This document shows, piece after piece, positions 43,658 through 52,533 of a DNA stretch of 64,000 bases (positions are counted from its first letter, which is position 1; each line of letters opens with the position of its first letter). The DNA is from Skeletonema tropicum (taxonomy: Eukaryota; Bacillariophyta; Thalassiosirophyceae; Thalassiosirales; Thalassiosiraceae): the NCBI GenBank assembly GCA_037178625.1, contig CM074128.1, positions 3,100,001-3,164,000 on the forward strand, in the 5' to 3' direction. The notes under the pieces are model-generated. The model was not told the origin of the DNA, ran no database searches, and saw nothing but the letters and a program-made list of their open reading frames with translations. A program made the position numbers and the translations under genes.

Positions 43658-45364
43658 ATGAAGAACATAATAGTGCTGTTAATATTAGCTGCATCATGCG
43701 TGCAATGCTCGGGTTTTGTCCCATCACGCTTATCAATGCCGAAGGTGTTCACAAAAAGCGCAGAGAGAGAACACAAGTTTCAAGGGTTTAGAGCACAGAG
43801 AAAAATATCAACCGAGGAGGACGACGACGTCAGTAATAGCAACCAAGATGCTTCAATATCACCATCTATAGATGGGGATCAAAATTCAAGTGATAGTGCA
43901 GTCCCAAAGCAAACAACTATATCGGGAGGAACACCGCTCATATTCGATATGGCACGTCGAATGTTGGTATGGGACGACGAACTTTATCAAGGCCTAAACG
44001 ATTCATCCACTTCATCAGAAGCATCGTCTTCGACTGCTCCTACACAAGCTGCAGCGGCGAATGCGGCTGCAGTAGCAGCGCTACCAAGGTGGAGGCCAAA
44101 ATCAATCACACAACAATCTATATCCAACGCAAATCCATCTTTCAGGACGTCTTCGCCAATTATGACTAATGCAGGGTATGCGTCTATTTTGAAGAGGAAT
44201 AGCCGCAAGAAGAACAAACCAAGCATGTGGAGACACTGCTTGAGAGTATATGACAAAATGGGGGAGATAGAGAAGGAAGGAAGAAAGGTTGATAAGAGAG
44301 GGAAGAAGATAAAAGTGAAACGCAGTACTGCTCATCACGAAGCAGCATTAGTTGCAGCAAGCAAGTTGGGTCTATTTGAGAGAGCTCTTTCGATTTATCA
44401 GAGAGTGGAAAAGGCATCGTTGGCTTCAAATAATATAGCTGGCGCATCTAATGCTGATAGTGGAAATGTGATGAAACTAAGGTCAAAGAAGATTCGAATA
44501 ACTGACAACATGGTACTGTCGGTCATCAAAGCATCCGTAAAGGCTTCGCGGATCAAAAAGACGACAACAAATGCACCTAGCTTTTTGGATTCAAGTAATG
44601 ATGCTGAATTATCGACTGCTTTAGAGGAAAGCGTCAAGACAAATACGACCGATGGAAATGCAACAACGTATGACGAAAGCGTCGATTATGTTCCTCCAAA
44701 GCAATCCCCAACGTCAGCACGTAATAAATTGCGATTGCTGACGATTCAGGAGCGACGGAAACCACTGGATTTCGCGAGAGATATCGTTTTAAGTATGGAG
44801 GAAAAGCACGACATACCTCTCGTTTCAAGACACGTCAACCCCCTAGCATCAGCATACCTTCATCTTGGTTTGCGATCTGAAGCTGCTAATCTCATTAATA
44901 CCTTGAATGATCGAAGGCCGCCGCCGCCAGATCATCCAAAGAAATCGAAGAAAGAAAAGAGCGAGCTTACTTCGCCTAATCCAAGGTTTTCGGAAGGAGT
45001 GCAGATAATGAACTGGGAGGACGGTGACTTGAATGACGATGAAGAATTCGATGATGGTTATGAGCCTCCGCAGTTGAATATATATGATGTACAATCAAAA
45101 GATCGCGGTTCGTACGCACTCTTAGTGAAAGGTGCAGTTATTGATGAAGATTGGGAGGGAGCAGTTGCTGAGTTACAGCGAATGAACGATGCAGGGCTTC
45201 ATCCCAATTCAAGTAATTTGAATTCATGGTCTGAGGTGATGGAAAAAGGTTGCCGTCCTGCAGGCAAAGGAGAGGTCATGGATGACAATTATTACAGTAA
45301 CAGACAACGAAGGAGGAGCTGGAGAAAGAGGAGAGATGGCATTTGGCTAGGCAATTTACGATAA
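43658..45364 (+). CDS. Plastid-type PPR-like protein
   Basis: The first ATG in a good context is at 43658 and gives 568 residues; upstream in-frame sequence has no ATG. The leader NIIVLLILAASCVQCSGFVP has the ASAFAP-like SGFVP, indicating plastid import. Helical-repeat units follow, separated by low-complexity S/A and K/R stretches: HHEAALVAASKLGLFERALS, NPLASAYLHLGLRSEAANLI and ALLVKGAVIDEDWEGAVAEL with RMNDAGLHPNSSNLNS. The last fits the pentatricopeptide pattern. Likely binds organelle RNA (family knowledge). The C-terminal end is Arg-rich. Confidence 0.65.
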   Translation: MKNIIVLLILAASCVQCSGFVPSRLSMPKVFTKSAEREHKFQGFRAQRKISTEEDDDVSNSNQDASISPSIDGDQNSSDSAVPKQTTISGGTPLIFDMARRMLVWDDELYQGLNDSSTSSEASSSTAPTQAAAANAAAVAALPRWRPKSITQQSISNANPSFRTSSPIMTNAGYASILKRNSRKKNKPSMWRHCLRVYDKMGEIEKEGRKVDKRGKKIKVKRSTAHHEAALVAASKLGLFERALSIYQRVEKASLASNNIAGASNADSGNVMKLRSKKIRITDNMVLSVIKASVKASRIKKTTTNAPSFLDSSNDAELSTALEESVKTNTTDGNATTYDESVDYVPPKQSPTSARNKLRLLTIQERRKPLDFARDIVLSMEEKHDIPLVSRHVNPLASAYLHLGLRSEAANLINTLNDRRPPPPDHPKKSKKEKSELTSPNPRFSEGVQIMNWEDGDLNDDEEFDDGYEPPQLNIYDVQSKDRGSYALLVKGAVIDEDWEGAVAELQRMNDAGLHPNSSNLNSWSEVMEKGCRPAGKGEVMDDNYYSNRQRRRSWRKRRDGIWLGNLR

Positions 45365-45769
45365 GTAGGCCAAAGCATCTGTCTGAAAGTAAAGTAAAGA
45401 ATTGCCTGCTTACTTGGTTGCTTGGATTCAGTCGCATTTCGCTTGGTCCGTCCTCCGTTTCTCCACCTCCTCCCGGAAATCGCGAAAAGCGAAATCAAAA
45501 TTCAACCCACAATGAGCCGAGCAAGCAGCAAGATCACAACCCAGAACCGAGAACCCAGCCGATAGCAGTCATTCACGGCGCAAGGGTTGGGGTCATCTCC
45601 ACCTCTACCATTATCTCCAGGAGAAGCCATTCTGCAACAGTCACCTGTTATCATACTGCTTATAAGTAGTGAAGCCGCGTCCAGCGTCTGCTATTATCTG
45701 ATAAGTAGTTCTAGTTGGGCGCAAGTTGTGTGAGAAGCTATACTATTATCGCTTGCGGCCTTCGTCGCC

Positions 45770-46902
45770 ATGAGTTTGATTTACACATCTCCAACTTCCA
45801 GAAACAATGTCTATCTTGGAGGTAAAGTTGATGCGAAGTCATTTGAAACTCTGAAGCAGCGGAATATTCTCCGAATATTGAATGTAACTCCAGCAAAGGA
45901 GGCTGGTATCACTGCTGGCGTTCCAAATTATTTTGAGCACAATAAAGGTGAAAATTCAATCAAGTACAAGCGTATTTCAGTTTATGATGCCTCGACGAGT
46001 GATCTTCTGTCATACGCAGAAGAAGTGGTCAATTTCATAAGTAGCGGGCTGCATCATGGGAGTGTATTAGTTCATTGTCAGAGGGGTGCCTCGAGAAGTG
46101 CTACTGCCGTAATCTTTTACTTGATTAGGTGAGTCAAATAGATTGATTTATGGCTGTGCTGTATGCGCTTCTTTATGACACAAAGAATCTTACCTTTCAC
46201 TCCATGCAATCATTCAAATAATTATTGCAATCATCTTATGTCGCCTTGACAACTTACATCCACTTACGAACATCATTTCAAATGAAAATCGCTACTTAAC
46301 TGGAGGAATACAACAGAAAAGCCAATATGACGTATCAACAAGCTTTACAACTATGCAAACAAAAACGATCAGCCGTAGATCCAATTCCAGCTTTTTGTGA
46401 TCAGCTGAAAAGGTACGAGCAGGAATGCCGGGAGCTAGGATATTTGACTGCCACTGATTCGCAAAATGAAAAATACAATACAAAAAAGGAAGGTTGTTCA
46501 GAGAGTAGTGAATTTACAAAGAAACAGAGCACAGAACTAACTACAATCCACACCGAAACTGAAATTGTTGGGAGCAAAAGACGAGTGGAAGCAGGCTGTG
46601 ATAGAGTAGTAAAAAGACGGGTTGGCCCAAGTAAACCAAGCATTGGACCAAGCATAGGACCTAGCAGACCAAATGGAAATGGGATAGGACCAAGAATTGC
46701 TCAAAGCATTGGACAAAGCATTGGACCAAGCATTGGACCAAGCATTGGACCAAGCATTGGACCAAGCATTGGACCGAGCATTGGACCGAGCATTGGACCA
46801 GCAACAGCTAAAACATCACAGAAGAAAGCTCCAATTGGACCTCAAAGACCTCCAGCTGAAGAAGAAGAACGAGTCGGCAAAGAGTCTAACAAGCTCATAT
46901 AA
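45770..46902 (+). CDS. Dual-specificity protein phosphatase with Ile-Gly-Pro-Ser repeat tail
   Basis: Two exons (45770-46128 and 46317-46902) join through a 188-nt GT-AG intron to 314 residues. The catalytic domain has YLGGKVDAKSFETL at the start and the signature VHCQRGASRSAT (Cys103 nucleophile, HCx5RS). After the splice comes MTYQQALQLCKQKRSAVDP, the usual helix following the active site. The general-acid Asp is probably in VYDASTSDLL. The C-terminal 110 residues are not part of the fold: basic stretches, then GPSI units from a 12-bp minisatellite, then a charged end. Substrate unknown. Confidence 0.88.
46705..46800 (+). repeat. 12-bp minisatellite in phosphatase coding sequence
   Basis: Eight consecutive near-perfect copies of AGCATTGGACCA, encoding S-I-G-P units. 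Variants are ACAAAG in the first copies and CCGAGC in the last. More diverged units lie just upstream (from 46630). The 12-bp period keeps the frame. Confidence 0.92.
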
Positions 46903-47347
46903 ATACATACCGCAAGAACAAACTGGAGCTCAACAAGCTGAAGGCATCCAACTCGCAAGGGATCAACTTTATTTCCAAGACTGAAAATTTCCAAGACCGA
47001 AACCATCAAACCATCTTGCCAAGCAAGATCTGAACGTCGTTTCAAGAATGCTATTGTCTAAAATAGCTCGCAATGCATTTTCATTGACATTAATCCCTCG
47101 GGTATCATTTTTTGATTCGGTTGTCCTCAAGGGGGTACAGATCTTGTTAAAAAAATACTTACGCATGTGTCACAGGTAATAGATTTTTCATAAGGCCTGA
47201 TGGAGGGGTGACATTTTTGCGTCGAAACACGCTGCGAACCGCCCCAGCTTTCTGTCTTGTGCGTGGTGCCAGCGTTGGTTGTTCTTTTGCGTGTGTGGCA
47301 TCACGGCACAAAAAACAATCCCTAAGAAGAATTGGATCCAATTGAAT

Positions 47348-48234
47348 ATGATAATTATCGAACAAGACGCCATGCTACGTGTATTGAACACGGCTAATAT
47401 GCTACTACCATGTCATCCACGTGATGCTGTGCCGTGGATAACATCATCGGCCGCCCGCTTCGCAGAGGCAAACGCTGCTCTTTCCAAGCCGCCGCCATCG
47501 TTAGATGTCAAAAAGCATTCCGACGATGGTTTTTGCCCGGACTTATTACCCCTCGAGGCCGACGAAGACTGCATAAGTTTGAGCTCTTGTAGTAGCGCCG
47601 CATCTTCTTCCTATAGTGGGAGAACAGGCGAGCGCAGAGTCTCATTTGCTGCACCTCTGGTGACCGACGTAAGGACACGGCCTAGGACAAAAGATTGTGA
47701 TAAAAGAAAACTTTTTTACAGCTCCCAAGAGACCGAGAGGTGAGTTAACAATTTAGAAGGCAGGCGTCCATAATAGATAGGCATTTCTGCCGCAATCAAT
47801 GCTGTCCATGGGGATAGCATAGGCTATTGCCATTGCCTCCTCAGTTTTAGGTTGCTTATAGAAATTTAGCACGTGACGTGGCAAGTACTAGAGCTACGTA
47901 GGAACTCGTGGCTAAAAAAATCGCAATTTTTCATTCCTCCCACTCACACATTTTTTTCACATTTGTTAGGTTTCGTCATCTGTATCGAGAAGAGAGGAAC
48001 TCGCTATCCTCCGATGTATTAAATGTAAATTTATCTTCCACTGACGAGCAGCAACCGCTTTCACGCCGTCGCGTCTCCAAGATCTCGAAAGTCGTCGTAT
48101 CACACAACGAGAATCTCGAGACCTTCTACGACTTCCAAGAGCCTTTTGCCTCGCCTGAGAAAGGCGGGACGTCCTTTGATGATGTATTCTTTGACAACGA
48201 CAGCTTTTGGAGTGGATCAATCACGTGGTACTGA
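47348..48234 (+). CDS. Unknown protein of the diatom PLVT/RP motif family, member 1
   Basis: Two exons (47348-47739 and 47970-48234) joined by a 230-nt GT-AG intron give 218 residues; the spliced codon reads ETE-R-FRHLYREER. A Ser-rich stretch precedes the core RRVSFAAPLVTDVRTRPRT, then KLFYSSQETERFRHLYREER. This motif (VxFxxPLVTxVxxRP then LFYSxxExxxFRxxYRxER) recurs at 48962-49606, and I believe it is widespread in diatoms, although its function is unknown. No catalytic residues are evident. The ATG at 47348 is one of several possible starts. Confidence 0.7.
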
Positions 48235-48961
48235 CACTATTGAAACATTAATTGTGCTTTACGCACATTGTTTTGTTTAGTAATAGTTTTGTCTCCTATC
48301 CGTGTATCGTTAGTGATCCATGAGTGCGTGAAACTCGCGCTTCAAATTCCTACGCTGTCGTTTGTCACAAGTTGCAAGAATAATATCAAGGGTTCTCTTG
48401 TTAAGTCTGAATCTGTACATCATTTCACTTGGGGTTCTTAGGTCTGTGTGACCCCTCTGGTCGCACCTCTCCAAGTATATTTCGCTAGCTATCTTGCAAT
48501 CCGTTTCCATCTACAGCGAAGAAATTTGTCAAACAAGTTTCACCGCTTCATGTATTTCTCCACCATATATCTGAATGAAGGCAAATCCATCTGATTTCAT
48601 ACATTGTTGTGCACTGTGTAGCACACCTGTACTTTAAATAGTTTTAGGATGTCACTAATGTAATAATTGACTTTACCTCGAAACCTTCTTGAGTATCATG
48701 CCTCACTAAACGAAGAGAGCATACATAAGTACTTATCTGAGATGGCAGCAGAAGTTTAAAGCACGTCCGGTGGGCCCGTCTCAGAGCCGACATTATCTAC
48801 TGTAGCTGATGTCTAACAGGTACTGCGCAATAGCTCCATGTATTTCCCAGATCGCACCCTGCTTTCTTGCTAGACTAGTTGTAGTCAGCAAGCGTAACAT
48901 AAGTATTTCAGTTTAATATAGCATTTATGACTCAAACTTATGGGGCACATACACAAACTTT

Positions 48962-49606
48962 CTACATCATATACATATCATTGGTCGAAGATTTCTCGCG
49001 TAAGACAATGTGCACTCCTTGCACAATTTTTGGTTTCACGATTTCAATGCCTTGCGCATTATTGATGCAATCATCACTGTTCTTCCTTAGTCGTCTTTTC
49101 TGGTTCTTCGTATCTCTCCTCTCACTCAATATCGACAATGCTTGTATTGTTTTAGTTCTTGGACTCAACTCATTTTGCACCGTTCCAACCTTCACCGGCA
49201 TCGGCTTGTTTGCAGGCACGTAATTTTCTTCAATCGACAAATTCGAACCAGATGTAGAGACTTGAGGGATCAGTACATCCCAGCTTTCGCCGTCTGCTAG
49301 TACTTCTACATCATCGGCGAATTTGGTGGCATTGCGGTCATCTTCTAACTCTTCCATTTCTTCTTCTGTGAAGAACAAGTTTTCAATGTCATGATCTTCA
49401 GTCATTGGGCGAACGTGTGTTTTAGTGATGAGAGGGTGCTGAAAATTGACAGAGCGTGTCTTCTCCTTTGGTGACGGGGATTTCGCTGTCTCTTGTGTGA
49501 TTGACTGATTTGAATTCCTTGGTGTAAAGAGTGTCAGAACTCCATCGGCAAGAGTTGTGAGGGACAACGCTGTGCAACTCGGCGCCGGCGTCTCGTCTTT
49601 GTCCAT
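48962..49606 (-). CDS. Unknown protein of the PLVT/RP motif family, member 2
   Basis: From the first in-frame ATG at 49606, 214 residues. Upstream the frame is open to about 49685 without an ATG, so a further exon is possible. The core RSVNFQHPLITKTHVRPMT, then NLFFTEEEMEELEDDR, matches member 1 at 47348-48234 in order and spacing. The FRxxYRxER end is replaced by an acidic stretch. The tail is basic (KNQKRRLRKNSDD). Convergent with member 1, about 730 bp apart; the spacer holds no gene that I can support. Confidence 0.65.
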   Translation of the reverse strand: MDKDETPAPSCTALSLTTLADGVLTLFTPRNSNQSITQETAKSPSPKEKTRSVNFQHPLITKTHVRPMTEDHDIENLFFTEEEMEELEDDRNATKFADDVEVLADGESWDVLIPQVSTSGSNLSIEENYVPANKPMPVKVGTVQNELSPRTKTIQALSILSERRDTKNQKRRLRKNSDDCINNAQGIEIVKPKIVQGVHIVLREKSSTNDMYMM

Positions 49607-49946
49607 ATTTAGGATAGCCTTTTGCTGCAGCGCAGCTATCAATGCATCTATTACTGCCACTTGGTTTAACGCTATTACTATTACTCAAGAGATAGAGTAC
49701 GTTGATGTCGAATGATAGATCTCCTTGCGACATCATCCACCGGCGTCTTCACACAAATGCATTCGGCGAGAGAGGATGCGGACTTTCTTCGACTCAAAAC
49801 TTCAGTGCCGAGCTGATGCAGATGGAAGATGCGACATGGGAGTAACAGAGAAAAGAAATGGACGGACGGCTCTCTTCCCCCACGCTCCCCTTCGCCCAGC
49901 GGCGGCTCAAGGTGCACAAAGCAGTGGATAGTGGCATAATAACACC

Positions 49947-50917
49947 ATGGCGACGAAAGCAGTTGTTGGCCGCGGCCTCCGCGAGGCTGGGGCGGCGTTA
50001 AAACATGCATCAGGAATGGAGGTGTGTATCGTCATCAATTTTGTTTGCATGAGATCAACTTATTTGGTTGCTAGCACTGCCAGTAGAGATGTTTGAGCAC
50101 GTGATGTATCAATGCCCATTTTTGACATAGGTATGCTGATATCAATGTGAATATTATTTGCACTCTAACTGATCTTTTATCTCATGATGCTACGCAGGTG
50201 TTCACGCGACACCGTCCCAAGATGACTTTCTTAAACCAAAAGCCATTCCAAACTAATGATACATTCGTCGCTCCTACCGCCTCCGTTATCGGCAACGTTA
50301 CCAATTGGGATGAATCCTCGGTCTGGTACAACGCGGTAGTAAGAGCAGATTCTGGATTTCCAATCACCATTGGATTTTGTTCAAATGTGCAAGAGGGAGC
50401 AGTGGTAACAACGCTGAGCTGTGCTAAGGGGGCAGTTAATGGTGACCCTTTGAAAGGTGCTGGGGCTCATACAAATGCATCGGGGGAGGGAGTTGTCGCC
50501 GCGGGGGGAGAGGTTGGTAAAGTTCTTGACACAGGTTTTCCACCCGTTACACACATTGGCCACTACTGTTCGATAGGGTCTGGATCTGTTCTTGTCTCTT
50601 GTCGTGTTGATGATTTTTGTGATATTGGCGACAAATGCACCATTCTTGAGGGTGCTTGGGTGGAATCTCATGTTATTCTCGAACCAGGATCAGTTGTGCC
50701 ACCCTACACTCGTATTCCCAGCGGGGGAAGGTGGGGTGGAAACCCTATCAAGTTTTTGGGAGAGTTGGGAGATGGTGCAAAGGACGGTATCAAAAAGAAG
50801 GCTGAAGGCAGGGGTGTTATGGCGAAAGAGCATTTGGTAGAATTCTTGCCAGTTGGTAGCACTTATTTACATTTGGAGGATTTAGAGAGGGAAGGTAAGA
50901 CTGCAATCCAAGGATAA
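49947..50917 (+). CDS. Gamma-carbonic-anhydrase-like protein (left-handed beta-helix), zinc ligands lost
   Basis: Exon 1 (49947-50021: ATKAVVGRGLREAGAALKHA) joins exon 2 (50198-50917) across a 176-nt GT-AG intron, giving 264 residues. The start resembles the N-terminus of mitochondrial gamma-CA. Hexapeptide turns follow: FVAPTASVIGNVTNWDESSV, WYNAVVRAD, THIGHYCSIGSGSV, CDIGDKCTILEGAWV, then RIPSGGRWGGNPIKFLGEL. Active enzymes have three zinc-binding His. Here the aligned positions read TTL, GSG and VSC, so all three appear lost. About 30 extra residues sit in one loop. It most resembles the non-catalytic gamma-CA-like subunits of mitochondrial complex I (inference). Confidence 0.85.
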
Positions 50918-51101
50918 GCCATCTCTTCATTTAGGAGGGGTTGACAAACCATTGTCAATTCGGTTGAGAATTGATTGGGAAAAACATGAATTAGGTGATT
51001 AGTTAGTAGGGTCACCATGTAATATTAATTAAACCATTACCAATGCGATACTTGTAGCGTTTGATGTATCAATCTAGCATTATCTGTACTTTCCTACTTA
51101 C

Positions 51102-52211
51102 CTACTTATTGCCCGACTTCCGAAGTGCAGATCCTCCTAAATAGCCTATTGTTGAGCCGACCGTGGTGCCAGCCGTTACCCAACATAGATATGTCATCAA
51201 ATCTGCATCTATCGTCACCGCTGGTACCTCACCTGCTATTCCCAAAGCTATCAAACCTATCTGTAGACACGTATTAATCTTGCTTAGCAAACTCGCTTCG
51301 ATCTTGAGAGGAGTATTTTGTGGGTCCATTACAGCCACATTATTATTTGTATTGCCACTCCCTGACTTCTTTAGAGTCTCTTGTTTCACCAAGTAATATG
51401 CACCAAAAAAGACGCCTACATCTCTGGCGATCCACAAACCAACTAACGCACCAGGTAATGCTTCGGTGTACCACATTGTCAGACTCAAAGTACTTATGAA
51501 GACTTTGTCAGCAAAGGGGTCCAGATAAGTACCTAAAACAGTCGATGTCGATGGGAACTTCCTCGCTATAAAGCCATCAAGAAAGTCAGTGAAACCCATT
51601 ACTAGAAATAGTGATAGTGCATATAGTGGTGTGGATGAAGGATCCATATGTGTGACAATAGCTTCTCCCGCAGTAGCAGTTAATGACGACGAAGTACTAT
51701 CTATTCCTGTTACGACATCACTGGCAATCTGCTTTGTGTGATGATGAGTGATCAAGAGATATGAAAGATATGGAGTTGCCGCGATGCGTGATAATGTCAG
51801 TATATTGGGTACTGATGTCAATTGTGTCAGTATAGCGCCAGCGGCACGTTGATTCATCGCTGATGCTGTTGTTGCTGTTGCATTTTTGTTCTCGTCATTT
51901 CGTTGTTCCGCTCCGTGACTTTCAGTGCTTTCAGTATCATTGCTGTCTTTTCTTGTTATTCTTGAATCTAATAACATACATGAACTTGTGAACATTCTCC
52001 GCCTCACTGTCGAATCACCACAATAGATGAGATGAAGAGGATAGGAAGTCTTCAGCAATCCACTGCTTGCAGATGTGGAAACAGCTGCTTGGAAAGATCT
52101 CTCATGTGCGAAAGATGATGAGAATACATTTCTCCATTTATTGGAATGATTCCTTCCACACGTTACAACAACATGCCTTGTTATGGCTGTGGTGTATAGT
52201 GAACTGAACAT
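51102..52211 (-). CDS. Cardiolipin synthase (CDP-alcohol phosphatidyltransferase), mitochondrial
   Basis: Joins CDP-diacylglycerol to phosphatidylglycerol to make cardiolipin in the inner mitochondrial membrane. The first ATG, at 52211, gives 369 residues; the longer frame has no ATG. The N-terminus is rich in S, R, T and A with few acids, as in mitochondrial presequences. The start of the domain is VPNILTLSRIAATPYLSYLL. The catalytic signature FTDFLDGFIARKFPSTSTVL and GTYLDPFADKV follows, the complete D-G-x2-A-R-x8-9-G-x3-D-x3-D motif. Further membrane helices are GALVGLWIARDVGVFF, INTCLQIGLIALGIAG and the C-terminal segment. Convergent with the gamma-CA-like gene. Confidence 0.9.
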   Translation of the reverse strand: MFSSLYTTAITRHVVVTCGRNHSNKWRNVFSSSFAHERSFQAAVSTSASSGLLKTSYPLHLIYCGDSTVRRRMFTSSCMLLDSRITRKDSNDTESTESHGAEQRNDENKNATATTASAMNQRAAGAILTQLTSVPNILTLSRIAATPYLSYLLITHHHTKQIASDVVTGIDSTSSSLTATAGEAIVTHMDPSSTPLYALSLFLVMGFTDFLDGFIARKFPSTSTVLGTYLDPFADKVFISTLSLTMWYTEALPGALVGLWIARDVGVFFGAYYLVKQETLKKSGSGNTNNNVAVMDPQNTPLKIEASLLSKINTCLQIGLIALGIAGEVPAVTIDADLMTYLCWVTAGTTVGSTIGYLGGSALRKSGNK

Positions 52212-52533
52212 GGCCGTGGCAGCTCCAAACGCTAGCGCAGAGATAGAAGAGATATGGTAGCGAGAGCGTTCGTTGCTCAGTTTGGAATTTGGAAGTTGCA
52301 AGCCAAGTTGCAAGAGAAGATTTGGATTTGGATTTGGATTTGTGGTGGAAATAGCAAGAAAGGAGATGGCGTGTGGTACTAAAAAAGATACCGGGTCTCA
52401 TTTTTGGCAACTCTCATCACTACTTACTTATATACTTACTTGTCACTTTAATACTTACATTACTCGGAATCTGATCTCTTCTATTGTATTCTCTCCTGTT
52501 GTTGCTATAATAGTTTATATCATCATTTATGTC

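Noticed and set aside
48310..48510. 66-codon minus-strand frame preceded by a good splice acceptor
   Set aside because: Could be a terminal exon, but no upstream partner exon or family motif could be found.
50147..50197. Start of the gamma-CA-like gene at 50147
   Set aside because: These bases lie in the intron. The upstream exon at 49947-50021 supplies the conserved N-terminus.
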